Both the position numbers and the translations under genes were made by a program. Positions 34,523 through 48,279 of a stretch of 64,000 nucleotides of DNA are shown one piece after another. Origin of the DNA: Apus apus. Its lineage: Eukaryota > Chordata > Aves > Apodiformes > Apodidae. The DNA lies in contig NC_067312.1 of NCBI RefSeq assembly GCF_020740795.1, positions 9,008,748 to 9,072,747 of the forward strand, given 5' to 3'. The notes under the pieces are model-generated. The model made no database searches and had not been told where the DNA came from. It saw nothing but the letters and a program-made list of their open reading frames with translations. Every line of letters begins with the position of its first letter. Position 1 is the first letter of the stretch.

Positions 34523-37500
34523 CTAAAATTAAACACAGAAAATGCAGCTGGTGAGCCAGACAAACAATTGCCCAGCTACTGCATGGCACAGGGTGTGGTG
34601 ACCTGATTCGACTGGGGCAGGAGAGAGCTGTGTGAGCTGAGGCATCTAGACCAACTTCACACACTGGGGTCTACAACTGGCTTAAACAAATTCTCATTTT
34701 CTCCATAGGGCTGAGAAAGTGGCTTCACATTGTCTGCAGGTTTCTTGTTCTCCTACAGAAACAACCCATGTGATCCTGATGTGTGTGACTGCCAGACAGA
34801 CACACACACCCACACACCCTTTTTCTTCATATTTCCAGTAACATATGCATCTCCTTTACCAAGCTCTCAAAATATTTTCTGGAAATTTAATGAAAATTAG
34901 CATCCAGGTTAGGAGACTGCTACTGACTTCACCGAGGTAAAAGCCATGGCAGCATCTTACTAGGTAGGGCAAAACAACAGATTTTATCTCCAGATTCAGA
35001 CATCTAAATTCAGCTATTCAGCAATCCAGCTGTAAATACCTACTTTCAGATGGGCTGAATCACACTCTGGCTCTCCAGTTACTGCAATAATCAGTTGGAC
35101 CTCCAGCTAACAGGTAGCCAGTTTGGTGCCCAAATTGAGGTATCTGAATGTCAAGATGAATCCCATGATGAATCCCATGCTGGAGAATAAGAGTACCCCA
35201 AATTTTGTGTACATAATAAGCAGAGCTCCTCTATGCACAACCCTTGATCCTTGAGAATGGAAAATATTCTGTAGCGATACCATCACTTGGTCCAACGAAA
35301 AAGGCTTCATGACCATTTTATCTTGGGCTTATCTACTCCTTGCAAGCTGAGCTGTGTAAAAGCAAAACTGGTCACTCACGTGAAGACTTCTATTCCCCAG
35401 CCAGCAAGTGCTGTGAAGATCCTGGGGGGCAGGTCCCGAGAGGGGTTTAAGGCATAGCCTGTGTTCATCCCCATCCCCAGGCCAATGCCCAGGACCAGTA
35501 TACCCGTGAGCAGGGCCTGTGTGCCTTTAAGGGCTGCGTTGTTTTTCTCGTCATGGATGACCAGAATGCCCAGGAGCAGCATCGCAGTCGCCAGAAACTG
35601 CAGGAGCAGGGAAGGGAAACAGGTCAGAAGAGAGAACAGGGAAGGCAGAAGGATCCTGCTTAGTAGAGAGGAAGAGACTTTTCCAGGATGGATGAGCAGG
35701 TGGGGTTCATGGTCTGACTAATTTAAGAAGAACCTCAATGTTATTTCTTCCTCACAAGTTGACTGAAGAAAAGTCTTGACTCATTTCCTAGAAAAAACTT
35801 TTCCATCTCATCACCAGAAATGCTCTAGAACTGATAAAAAAATTCTCAGCACTGTGGTTATATTGAGTCCATTTCATCTAACAAAGGGAGAACCATAACA
35901 AACCACTAGTGAGAGAAATCTGATCCTCCCTGGTGGGAGTAATATTTTATATAGCCTGTTAAATCAGCCATTTCAGGATTAGAAGCAGATGCCACATTCT
36001 CATCTGGGAAACTGAACCTCCTTTCTGTGACAGTACGTAGCTGACATTTGTAGATCTACAGTGCCCAGGATGTCAGGAACTGTAATTTGAATAGAGGTGA
36101 TGACTCCTGTCTCTTTCTGCTTCAGAAAATACAGCCAGAGAGCCTTGGGCTGTGTGCAGAGATGCCAGCAAAAGCAGAAACTCTGCAACACTTGCAAACA
36201 CACTGTCTCTGTAATTTGTTTTCTTGTGCAGCAAGGGTTCTGCAAACTCCACAGCAGGCTGAGTGATTAGGTCCCCATCCATAAGCTTTCCAGCTCTCAC
36301 TGTCCCCCTCATCATGCCCAGGCAATAGTATATCACCTCATAGGCTTCTCAGATCTGAATTGTAAGTGAATATTCCCTCTCTAGTGTCCCAGTGCTGAGA
36401 CATCCCCTTCCAATTTCTGAGCATCTGGACATTGTGTTGAATGCCAGGAATCAACTGTACACAGTCTATAGTGGACTGTTCAAACCCCACAGGTTCAATC
36501 CAGACAGGCTGTGTTCAAGTGAAGACAGTTCTGGGCCCTCTGTGCCACTGAGGGGCAGCCAGCAGAGCTGCCTGGAGAGGGTGTAGGTTTCAAAAAGTTG
36601 AAGAACAGTTCAGGGAACTGCCCAGAACCCAAAGGAGGTAGCTAGTTCCTGATATAGCTCAGCTTCTCACTTCCCTTTGCTTGGGCTTAGTGCAGAGAAG
36701 ATGTTTGCTGGGCATTCAGACCAAGCTGCAGAGCAGCCTGCAGGCATAAGCTTTTGGGCTTACTCAGCCACCAAGGTGCCTTGGATCCAGGCATGTGCCT
36801 TGGATACAGGCATCTGCCAGGGCGGTGGGATCCTTGGACATAGCAATGTGGGTCCCCTGTAGCAGACCTGCAATAGCACCCACTACCAACCACCTTCTAG
36901 AACACCACAGCAATCTCCACTGACCTCTGTGAAGATGCTCCCCAGAAGGGACACATGTGGAGCAGGGTAAGTGGAGAAGATAGATGCCGTGGCATTTGGT
37001 CCTGTCACTGTAAAATTCCCATTGCTGTAATCATGCAGAGCATCTAGGAGAAATGGGAAATACGGGAATTAGTACAGAGTTCATCCTACGTGGCACCTAC
37101 CAAAGTTGAGCTATTGCAGCCAGCACAGAAACCATGGGGAAGAAAGGCAATGTGATATATGATGTAGGTGACACACCCCTTGCAGGGCATGATCTCATCA
37201 GTGTCTGTCACCCAAATTCTTTGGCCTGCAATTGCTCCCTTACACTACTAGCTCCCTGGCCCTGCTCTAGGATCCTGGGGTACACTGGACGCTCTGGATG
37301 TGCTGAAGGCCTCCATCCCTCTGCCTCTTGGAGACTGAGTCATACTGGAGGCAATAAATGGTGTGTCCTTTGCCCAAAATTCTAAACCACAGATCACTGC
37401 TGTCCTGTTTCCACAGACCAGCACAGTCCCTGGGCACTCCAGATTTACCTAATACATGGTAGTCCATATAACTCAAGCTCTCGCAGAGCCTGGAAACAAA

Positions 37501-40500
37501 ACGCTGACAAAATGCAGCTGCTGGCCTTGAGTTGAGGACAGGGTTTGGCAGTGGAAATACCCTAAGCAAAAGGAGCTGTCTTCTCCAGGAACACTTCACA
37601 TCCAGGATGTGCATTCTATTCTCCAGGATTCTGCACATCCTTCCCAGAAATACCTGGGGCCTGTGGTGGATTTGAATTATGAAGGTCTGTCCCACAGGCC
37701 AGGAGCCCACCCTCCTCATACCCACATCATGCTGGGTACTGTAAAAGGAAATATTTCTGACAAACTGTAGAATGGTTTGGGCTGGGGGGACCCTTAAAAG
37801 TTATCTAATCCAAACCCCACCAATGAGCAGGACCATCTTCAATGAGATGAGGTTGCTCAGAGCCCTATCCAACCTGACCTCAAATGTTTCCAGGGATGGG
37901 ACTTCTACCAGCACTCTGGGAAACACTGTTCCAGTGTTTCACCACCCTCATAATAAAAAATTCCTTCCTTATATCTAGTCTGAATCTACCTCATTTTAGT
38001 TTAAAACCATTACCCCATGTTCTATTGCAACAGGCCCTATTAAAAAGTCTGTCCCCAACTTTCTTATAGGTCCCCTTGAAGTATTGAAGGGCCACAGTAA
38101 GGCATCCCTAGAGCCTTATCATCTCCAGGCAATGAACTGTGAGTTAAGACTGAAGTAGTGCCCACTGCAACCCCTGAGATAAAGACACACCCATACCGTA
38201 ATAGAGAGCAAAGACAGCAGCTGCTGCCGTGAAGGAGCCCAGGAACTGGCCAGCCAGATAAGCAGGGAACTTTCTCCAGGGCAGGTTTCCTAAAATGCAG
38301 TGTGTGAAGGTGATGGCACCATTCAGATGAGCTCCTGCAAAATCAAAAGATTGTAGTCTTGACTCATGTTGTTTTGGAGCGTGCCCCACACCCCACAGTA
38401 ACCTGCCAGATCTTGCTCCAGGACACCAAAGCTGTCCCAGGGCAGGGTCGCCCTCCTGTACATACTCAGAACTGACCCATTTTCCTTGGGAAGCTAAATG
38501 ATTAAGAACAGAGACATATGTCATCAAAGTACAGGACAGACTGAAGGGAATGTGCATGTACCGCCTGTTACAGTCCCACAGCCACAACTGAAATGGAGGC
38601 AGACCCCTATTTCTTTGATTCTCTGATCCTTTGCAGGCATGACCAGCCATTTCAGAGATCACAAGAAGCATCTTGTGACACAAATTAGGCCAAATCACAA
38701 TGCCAGGAAGCCCTTAAACTGGCCCCAGAGCCAGCCTGTTGCTGGCTGACCTGAGACTCTTCCTCCCACATCACAGCTATCAGAAGATTAGCCCCATCTC
38801 AAATGTTATGTGGGACTGCAAGGACATACTTTCTTCATCCCACTTTCTCCAGAATGTCTTCGTCAGCTCTAAAAGGATAGGGAGACCAAGAGCTGACCTC
38901 TTGTGTGGAGAAAAAAATCCTTTCCAAGTCAGCCCCAACCTTGGACATCTTTCTGCTCCAACAGTTCAAGAGCAAGGAAACACTTTCATTTTCTGCACGC
39001 TAGAGCCCTTAATCTCTTCTCTCAGTGCTAATGAATGCAAAACTTGCACAAGGTAAAGGTAATGACCTGTCATGTGAGAAATACCACCCGTGAACCCACA
39101 ACACCACGTCCCGAGTTCATGTGGGGCATGTGCACATGGGTGTGGATGATAAGGAGAAATTTGCATACCATTCTTTGTTGCAACATCAGCAGTAAGCTCT
39201 CCTTTGCAATAAATTATTTACTTCCCCATGTGTCAGGCTGGCAACATGTTTTTAGAACTCCTTGTCTCCTTGGGTCATGATCACATATCACAAGCACGTA
39301 GCAGGAGCAACACTGAAACCTGGCTTTGCTAACCACAACAGGAGGGAATGGCTGACTCCCCCTTTTCCTCTTACCCCTGTCTCAGCTCAGGACATGCATT
39401 TGGGGTCAGCATACTGTAGGTATGCCTTGCTCTGCCATCGCAACTCCTTGGCTTGAATTCAGACCAGCCTTCTGCCTGCAGACGTGGCTGTGGTCACTGG
39501 GTTACGAGGGTGACCCTGGTTACGGTCACCAGACCTCCCCTGCTCTTCTTGCTGGAGGAGCCTAGGGCTGCATTTTTTTCTGGTGAGGGCACTGCCCTGC
39601 CTTGCCATTCCACCCTTGCCTCTCCACAGCCCACTTGTGCTGCCTCTGACCCACATGGCCTCTATGGGGCATAGAGATGTCCTATGCTCAAGTGTCCCAC
39701 TCACCAGAGATTCCTCCAGCTGCATGGATGCCCAAGGTAACACCAATGCCAAATCCGAAACAGATGCTCATGTGTTCCCCAGCTTTTCCTCTTCCTAATA
39801 CCACTTGTGCCACAGAAGACAAGCCAAAGACCTAGTATATGGAAAAAGAAAGAATGTTAAACATAGTGTTATTACTGTGGTGGACTGAGCTCCCTTGCAA
39901 CATTAATTAGTTCACAAAGATGGGATTTCTCTAAGTCTCTCACAGTCAGGAGATGAAATGATAACTGGACAACGGACAACTGGATTATTCTTCAATGGTG
40001 CCCATCACACCTAACCAAGCAATTTAATCATTGTTTGGGTGTAGGGAGACAAACCCCAGACATCTGCACCAAGGTCCAGGGCTCATGGGGGATCACTCAC
40101 ACAGCCATGGTAAGGACATCTGCCTGAAGCCAGGGACATGATCCTAGGGACCACCACCACAGAACATCCAGAGGCAGTACCCAACCTGGATGGAAGGAGG
40201 ATGGGCAAATTCTTGTTGCTTTTGTTTTCCTGCTGTGCAATATTGACCAAAAATGTAGTTTGGGTAGCACATAGCTATTTGCCAAACTCCACTCTAATTT
40301 TGGTAACTTTGGTAACAACAAGGAAGGAAATTCTGGTTTGACTTATCCTTTCAACACATATACTTTCAGTCTGAAAACAGCCAAAGTTTTACTGACTAAA
40401 GGAGAGCCAGGGAAAAAGAAGTAAAAAGAAAAATAAACAATTTCAAGCAGGAAAAAAACATATTCAAGAAATTACTCTGGCCTGAAAATAAATTCTATTT

Positions 40501-43011
40501 CACTTTTTTAGTGTGGTCAGAGGGTGAAGAAGCCACTCCTTTGCACAACTCTTACACTGAAATCTGGAGAAGAAGAAAGCTTCTTTGAGGTCTCTGCCTC
40601 TCAAACCACTTAAGCTTCAGAGACTGTATCCTCTTCCTTGCCCTGCACTGATGTTTATCCAGGGTGACATATCCCCCCAAGACAAAAAATTCAGTATATT
40701 CTCCAGCATCTAAACTTCTGCTCTGGCCTGGCCTGTTTTGACTCAGATCTTTACTGGCTGCTCTACCTGGATCCACATTTTGTGTCATGCATCTGCACTC
40801 CCTCTTCCCATTCAGACATCACCAAAATCCAGTTACTCAGAGACACTGTTCTTATCTCTCTCGTATACACAGACCCAGTCTGTGCTCTGCACGGAGCTAC
40901 AGCCTGCAGGGTGCGACTTCTTATCTCAGTCTGCCTCCACAAAAGCCCCCAAAAGCAGTGTCTGGGATGTCCCTTAGCATCTGCAATGCCGTTATAAAAA
41001 CTTCGCCTGCTCATCTCTGAGCTTTTGCAAAGCCACATTCAAGAGAAGCCAAAAGCATAAAGCACAGGTTTTGTAGGAGAGCATGCAGGTGCAGAGAGAG
41101 GGGTGCAGAGCAGGAGACATGGAGGAGACATGTCTGTGGCAGGTGAACAGCACTATCCTTAGAAAAACACAGGACAGAATAGAGAAACTGTTTTTCAGTA
41201 CACTTCCAAACACAGCCCCAAAAACAGCATTCTTTTTTTTGTTTTCTGCTACCTGCTTGCTCCTTGTCCTGTTTAATCCCCCTTCCTAGATCCCTTTTTT
41301 ATGAACATTGCCTGTCCTGGCTGGAGCCCTGGCTGAGTGCTATCATCCAAACAACAGCCATCCAGGCATCCCAGAGATGCCTTCAGCTAAATAGTTGGAT
41401 ATTGGATGCTACTTTCAGATGCTGGGTGCTCTTTGTGGCCAATCCTTGATGAGAGTCCTGTGCCGTGTCCCTCCTACTACTCTGTTCTCTCACAGGGATA
41501 AGTGAAGGAAGAGCCAATGTGAGCTGCAGGCCCCAAAATCTGCCTTGAACTACCAGATGCAGAGAGAAGTCTTCCTCTCATGCTGCTTCCCAGAGACAGC
41601 CCTGGCAGGACACCCCAGAACCTTATCACCTGAAAACTTCTACCACCAAAACACAAAGGAAATGGAAAAGGCAAAGAATTTGCTCAGCTTCAGCTGAGCA
41701 GTCACAGATGGCTATACTCTGAAATCCAATGTGTGCAGAACTACCCATGTAGTAAGGGGTGAACTTCAAAGAGCTGGATATGCAATAGCATGTGACAAAA
41801 AAGCAAGCATAGTTTGCACATACAGTTGGTGCCCTTGAAAATAAGCACCTTTATCTGTACAGATATTTGTATCAAAAGATGCCCACGCTTACACCACTCT
41901 TAGTTCCTCTGCAAATCTCCAAGTATTAATTGTCTGGATTATCCCCAGCCTTTCCATGCCAGCCTCTGTCCAGTCCAAAGTATTTCTCTCAGCCCAGAGG
42001 GACTGCAAGCTAAGTCCAAGTTGTATGAAGCTGGCACAGACACTTTATGGACCTTTTCAGAGGAAGGATCTCATTTTGCTGTGCTGGTCCAACATACAAA
42101 GGCTCTGGTCCTGGTGGGCACCTCACCTCCACCAAGGGATTAATTCTGACTGTGAAGCCTTCCTCACCTTCTCCCCAAATACCTCCAAAGCAGCCTGAGA
42201 ACTCAGAAACACTTTTTCTGCATGAAAAAAAAATACCCTCATGTGAGGGGGGAGATTCTGTATTATTGGATAAGCACTATTCATTTGTCAGCATAGGGAA
42301 ACCAAAAGCAAAATCCTGGCATGCTTTGCACCCAGTAATCGTATTTCCTAATGGTAGGTTGTGACTCTGGAGAGTTTCACAGGCTCTCATTACCCTGACA
42401 ACCCCAAGAGCAAGATCAATGATGTTCACATTTCACAGAGGCTGTTAGTGGTAGAGGAGTCAGGGTCTGCTCCCCAAACCTGTGCAGGATCCCCCATCCA
42501 CAGCATCACCTCTGGCACAGGAGGAAGAAAAGCCTCAATTCACTGCATGGGATCTCTCAGGGGCTTTGGCACAAGCATTACTTTGACCAGACACTGCTCT
42601 TTAGTTCCCAGACTCTTCTTTGTTTTTCTCCTAGAAGAGAAACAGCTGCTCATCCCCACCTGCTTCGCCCTGACCCAGTGTTCACCTCTCACCCTCCACG
42701 TTGCTTTTTTCCTCCAGAAGTTTGACAGATGGTCTACCTACTGGGAAGCTGCTGTCCCACCAGAGCAGAGGGGTGAGTAGTAGCAACCAGCTGCTGAGCA
42801 ACCCTGAGGATGTGGTAGGAAGCTACTGACCTTACAAAATGCTGCTACAAATACCTCTCACTCAGCCTGCACACACATGCACATGCACAGACACTCACAC
42901 CTGGGCCCATCTCCTCCTTACCATGAGGATGAACATCCCAAGAGCTTCTGCCAGCAGCTCCCTGATGGTGGTGTTACGAATCGTGAGTGACTTCTGAACC
43001 TTCTCCAGCAT
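34363..43011 (-). CDS. AQP7: Aquaglyceroporin, AQP7-like, six coding exons
   Basis: A channel for glycerol and water in the plasma or lipid-droplet-associated membrane. Minus-strand exons 43011-42922, 39831-39705, 38334-38197, 37043-36925, 35597-35380 and 34522-34363 join in phase into 283 codons. The second half-pore motif is NPS at 209-211, followed by RDLPPR. Gly205, Tyr206 and Arg212, with Phe57, match the AQP7-type selectivity filter; the NPS box and GMNTGYALNPSRDLPPRIFT block argue for AQP7 over AQP3, AQP9 or AQP10. The first half-pore motif is NGA at 77-79, where human AQP7 has NAA. WWWVP in the last exon is also AQP7-like. The C-terminal tail is much shorter than in human (342 residues). 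The start is the first Met in frame after a likely 5' UTR splice acceptor; an upstream coding exon is possible. Confidence 0.9.
35380..35597 (-). CDS. AQP7: AQP7-like coding exon 5, second pore motif
   Basis: Acceptor CTGCAG, donor GTGAGT. It encodes a hydrophobic helix, HDEKNNAALKGTQALLTG, a Gly-rich helix, and TGYALNPSRDLPPRIFTALA ending GWGIEVF. Confidence 0.96.
36925..37043 (-). CDS. AQP7: AQP7-like coding exon 4
   Basis: Acceptor TCCTAG, donor GTCAGT. It encodes the extracellular loop (NGNFTVTGPNATASIFSTYP) and ends SIFTE. NFT and NAT are potential N-glycosylation sequons. Confidence 0.93.
37765..38133 (-). mobile_element. CR1 3' fragment in AQP7-like intron 3
   Basis: The plus strand has the inverted CR1 3' region (ttctgacaaactgtagaatg) followed by the usual segment of reversed C-terminal coding sequence. 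It lies 64 bp from AQP7-like exon 3. Confidence 0.85.
38197..38334 (-). CDS. AQP7: AQP7-like coding exon 3, first pore motif
   Basis: Acceptor TTGCAG, donor GTATGG. It encodes AHLNGAITFTHCILG (NGA box), then PWRKFPAYLAGQFLGSF, an aquaglyceroporin hallmark, and an Ala-rich helix. Confidence 0.94.
39705..39831 (-). CDS. AQP7: AQP7-like coding exon 2
   Basis: Acceptor ATACTAG, donor GTGAGT. It encodes VFGLSSVAQVVLGRGKAGEH and a Gly-rich helix ending IHAAGGISG. It includes Phe57, aligned with the human selectivity-filter Phe74. Confidence 0.93.
39832..42921. other. AQP7-like intron 1
   Basis: No coding segment or interspersed repeat recognised in about 3.1 kb. Confidence 0.6.
42922..43011 (-). 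CDS. AQP7: AQP7-like coding exon 1
   Basis: Encodes MLEKVQKSLTIRNTTIRELL, then AEALGMFILM, the start of the first membrane helix. Donor GTAAGG, phase 0. The frame is open upstream to a possible acceptor (CTGCAG) near 43,035, so residues before Met cannot be excluded. Confidence 0.82.
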
Positions 43012-43035
43012 ACTGCTCTCTGGCTCCGGCCTGTA

Positions 43036-46000
43036 GCTGCAGGAGTGTCTGTTGTGACACCACACTTCATTGCACTGAGCACAGTTACCCTTTGATACTT
43101 GGCTCCCTCCCTCCACCCCCAGATACCTTCATCCCTTTGGTTAAAGATGAGCAAGCCAATAAAGTAGCAGCCAGCTTCAAAGTCTTCCCACACACACATC
43201 TTATGCTTTTGAAACTATATGGTCAAGATGCAACATTTCTGCAGCTGGGGCATAGCAAATCCTATGCCCAGGAGCAGCCTGTCTCCAGAGTAGCGAAGCT
43301 CTAAATAGCTTTGGTATGCTCCTACAGCCTCTGTCGTCCTCCTAACCTTTTTCATGGGCACTGAACAAGAGCTTTGTCTGTGCCCTGCATTGTGCCCTGC
43401 TGGCTAATTGTCTGGTGCTTTTTTTTTGCTTTTTTTTTTTTTTTTTAACAGGTGGGATTTCAATAATTTCTGTGTACTGTGCAGGACGAATTGGATGCCC
43501 AGCCTGCAGTGGTGCTCTGCCTGGAACTAGTGTGCACCCCTGCCTGCAGCTGGGAAGAGCACAGTGCCATGAGGGTTGCTTCAAGTGGAGCATTTGCTCT
43601 AGCTAAATACACCTGTGTCCACAGCTCCCATCACACTGGTGGAGACCTTCCCCACCAGCAACCTGGTCTGTCTCTCATAGGGGGCAGGGAGAGGCCAGTC
43701 TTGGCAATGGTCCCCAGTGACCTTCAATCTCATCTATCTGCCAGAGCAGAGCCCTCACTGTCATGATTCCTCCTCCATCTCCTGATTACCTCTGCTTATC
43801 TCCCTGCTCACCATGTGTTCTTACAACTCCACTGTGGACCATTGCCAAGACTCTATATCCCACGGAAGGGTTTTATAGACTGAAGTAAGCCCTCCCCCAG
43901 AGACAGATTAGCTATTGACCTCAGTGAATGCCTGACTAATTATGCAGTAAATTGCTAGTCTGTCTCTGATATAAGGACCATCCTGACAAATAATTGCATT
44001 GCTTGCAAGGCTGTTCCTACAGAATATTTCTGGGTGGGAAGGTTTTTTGTCCTAGGAGGCTGTAAGCCATGCTGTGGCACAGAAAAAGTGGCTGACGATT
44101 TTTTCCAGGTCACTTCAGTCTCTGCCATTCAAATGTTTGTTGGTGGAGCACACAAAAATGGGCGCTGGAGCACCAGGGCAAGGTGGTGACAAGAGTTTCT
44201 TCTGCACGTGGTAATTTCCAGCTGACATGTAAGGCTGAGGTCCACTCATCAGCATGTGCTGGAGATCTCACAGCCTTTCTCAGATGGACAAGGTGTGAAT
44301 GAGTCCCTCACAACTGCACCTACAACTTCAGTTTTCACTCCTAGTTCTCAGGGAGCCTTTTAAGTGGATTCCTTCCATGTGAGCAAACAGGAAAACTGCT
44401 GTTTCTCTAAAAGGCTTTGTCTCTTGCATTCCAGTATTAGCCATAGGCATCTCCATATTCTAATTTTGACTGAAAAAGGGACAGGTATTTTTTGAGAGCA
44501 CCACGCTCTCATGAACTTGCAATCTCCCCAGGGAAAAAGGCAATCCCAGTTCACAATAGAAATCTTTGGTTTGATGCTAATATTTGCAGCATAATCCCAA
44601 ATATTACCATCAAATTCCCTAGAACTTCAGCAAGCTTCTAGGATGGCTTCATGGATCACCAGACGTGCCTCTTGCTGCTGCTTGTTCCTTTTAAGCAAGT
44701 AATTCCACAAGATGGCACTGAAACATTAATTTCTCCCTTAAAGTTGTTCAGATGAGTTCCTCTGTTGGCTACTGAAAACGTGGGAACCCCTTAGTTTCAG
44801 GGTTCCTCTGGACATTTTTATACATCCAAGAAAGATATACATGTTCATTGAGTGTACCTGCATAGAAATCACATTTCTATGAGTCCTATAGGGCAGAGGA
44901 CCTCTGCTCTGGCAGCACATAAAACCAAAATGTGTGAGCCTGCACCTGTCACACGCCACTTTCTAATTAACTGGAGCTAATAATAAGGCCTGGAGCCCAA
45001 AAAGCTGCCAGTTGCCCAGCGCGATCTGTTTGTACTTGCAAGGTTTCACTCAACTACAGGGCTCTCAAGGATCTCTGGGGTCACTAAACAGTGTCCCCTA
45101 CTAGCATAAGCAGCCACACCACATCCCTTTCATGACCAGGCCAATCTCCATTTTAGGGGTAAGTGGTTTTTTTGTCCTGGTTGCTTCTGCTGGAAGCCTA
45201 TTACCAGAACTTACTGCTCTGGAGATTAGAGACTTTATTCTAATTTCCAGCCAAACTCTCAAAGCCATTTGTTCATGTGCCAGCATCACCTCATCACAGT
45301 CATGAGTTAACTAATTTCTTACAGATGCTATCCCATAAACTTTTTCTGTAAGGTTTGTTAGAAGAGCATTAGTTACTTTCACTTGGCTCTGCACTGCCTC
45401 CTGACAATTAGCTTGACTTACATGTTGAAACTTCACTCAACATTGACCCTATGATGATTTTGCTGTGTTTTTCATCACACATTAAGCAAACACCTGTGGA
45501 ACCAAACCCATTTTCTTCCCTAAGACAGGTGTGCTTTCAACACTAGTAATAAAAGCCTCAGTTTGTGGAAGAAAATCCCGGCACAACCAAGGCTAGGCTA
45601 ATAGTGCCAGTGTTGATACCTACAGTACTGAAGAGCTGGGTGAACAGCCCCCTCCCCCAGCCCCAGACTCCTGCTAGAGCAGCCCTGGGAAGGATGACCA
45701 CTCCAGGGCAGCTATGCTTCTGCAAGGAATAACTTCTCTGACACTCTTTGACAGTGAATGTGCTTCCTCTGCACTCAGAAGCTCATTTATCTCTTAATTG
45801 TACTAATCAACAGCTGGAACGTCACCACTCCATTAGCTTCAGCCCTGCTGGTGAAGCATTAACTTCTCCCCAAAGAGCGAGAGGAGCATGAGCAAACAGC
45901 ACAGCAGAGGAGCTCCTCACCGTGGACAGCTTGCCAAATACATCAGGCCAAATGCACACACTGAGACATCTCCAGGTCTTCTTAGGAAGCAAGACCACGT

Positions 46001-48279
46001 CAGAGAGACCAGTACTCCACTGGCATGGCCTTAGATGTCCAGGAAAGACCACACTTAACATATTTAGAGCACCCACACCCTATGGTCTCACACCTATCTC
46101 CTCCTCTCCCCCATTCAGGCACTGCATGAGTTGCAGACACCCCAGATATCTGTCTCTCAGCAGACAGCTTTGCTCTCCATACTGCTACCCAACCCCCCAT
46201 TGCTGGGACACCATCCTTCACAGCCTTCTGTCTCACCCTGCACACCATTGCCTCTTGCCCTGAAACTGGTCAAAGGCACATCACCCATGCATGCTCCTTT
46301 CCAATAAAACCAGGCCAGCTTTTACCATTCTGGGCACAAGTAAGAGCTGGAGGGCTGTTGTGGCACACCAGTGGTATCCTGTCCGTGTTCAGAGCTTTTG
46401 TCTTCGTTGTCTGAGAACATGGTGTCCCCTGCCCAAGACTGCTAAAGCTAACTCAGCTAGAGCAGATCTAGAGGCAGAGGTGTTGGCAGAAGAACTACGT
46501 GCGTCTTGCTGGTTGCTGGGGGCAGAGCAGGGCTGAGAGCAGGGGTTCCCTAGCGCAGTGCTGGCCCCATTGTTAGGCAATAGAGCAGAGAGCACCTGGG
46601 TTGCTCCACCCCGGGCCACCTTGTCCTCCTGCTCTTCGTCTGGCTTTCCAGACTAATTGGGTCTTTTTTATATGCAGAAAAGGGTCGTGTTTTTTGAGGC
46701 ACCCCACTAGCTTCCCTCTCAGCAAAGCCCTGGACAGTCTCCTCCATAAAGGGCACTTAACAGAGAGAAACAGAGGCACAGGAGCGCCTCAGGTCTCACA
46801 AGAGACTTGGGGTACCTATGGGATTTCCCCCAAAGTCCTGCTAGCTCCTCATCTGCTGCTCCCCCATTCCCCACCCCGTGCCCAACCCATGAGTAACTTC
46901 TTCTCCTGACCTGCTCAGGCCCTGGGACCCGCCATACCTCCATGTGTGGGAGCATCCCCCTGCCTGCCCCGAGGGCTCCCTCCGACCCAAACAGAGAGCA
47001 CAGGGCTCTGCTGGTGCAAACATTCCCACCAAGCTTTTAGCCTCCTGCTTGGGTCTGCTTTCAATCCACAGATATGGAGAAAGCTGGGGAAAACACAGGG
47101 CTCACAGGACATCATCACCCTGGAGATAAGAGGAGCCAGACGTTCTCCTGGAGGAGTATGAACACGTGCAGTCTGAATGGAGAGATTATAGGGGAAAAGC
47201 TGCAGGCTGAGGGGGAGACACTGTGTGGGCACTGGGTGGCCTGAAGTTGCAGGGCCTGGTGGAGCCAGCACGTTGACCTGGATGTTTCGCTGCCTCTGAC
47301 TGTATCCCAGAGACAGCGCAGTGCGACCATGTCACCCCCTCAGGATGCAATGAGTTCACTCTCTCAAATGGTGCCACTGACAAAACCTCTTATACTTCAT
47401 TTTGTGCTGTCTTCTCTACCTCATTCCTCCTCCAGACACATTAACAGTCTCAAAGAGCAAAACAAGAGCAGAGACTGATGACAGGAATACGTCCATGCCT
47501 GTTCCCTCTGTGCTGCTGGAGCAAGACTAAGCCCATAGTCAACACTGTCCTCCCTCACAGTCACCAAACATTTAAGGGTGGGCCGTATCCATACTACATG
47601 CCACACACATAAGCTACACCTGTAAATACTTCAAGAGATGATGCTAAAGCCATAGACAAACCATCTTCACTCCTAGCTGTGATACAGACACTTTGTGGAG
47701 TGAGGAACCAACTAATCAATGTCCATATGTACAATCAGTGAACTACCCAAACACCAGCTGTCAGCCACAGGACCATGTTCTCCTGTATCACACCTTCACA
47801 CCTGCCACAGGGAGTTCAAAGACCATCCAATGGTTGGCATGACTCATGTTGGCAGTGAGCAATGTCTGCCATGTGGGATTTGCACTTGCTCCCTCAAAAG
47901 GGGAAGTAAAGGCCAGGATGCAGGTGGCTGGGCTGGCTTTCTCAGAGCCAAGGCACCCCAGCCCAGAGGGCTGCTGTCCGTGCGCACGTGAAGGCATCTG
48001 AAGGAAACCCCTGATAAGCTCCCGCTGTTGGTGGGGAGGAGATGCCATACATTCCTTGCAGACACAGGCAAATCCCCTAAAATGCTACCCAGCCTCTCCT
48101 GGGGCCCCAAGGAGCCCTGCAGGCTTTTTCAATGGGGGTGGAGGTTTACTCCAACATCAGCCAGACCCCATCACCTTCATGCCTCTGCCAGCCCCTCAGT
48201 GTCTTGTGCTGTTTCAGGAGACAGGAAAGAGGCCAGGTGACGTTGATTTGGATGGCTTTCCAGTCATTCCCATCCTGTC
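43036..48279. other. Upstream region of the AQP7-like gene
   Basis: Could hold a 5' UTR exon and promoter, but I could not place them. There is a poly(T) tract at about 43,430-43,446. The many overlapping short ORFs on both strands from 46,000 to 48,300 have no recognisable domain. Confidence 0.5.

Noticed and set aside
38144..38698. 184-codon minus ORF as one exon
   Set aside because: Its AQP7-like part is only 38197-38334; the rest reads through introns.
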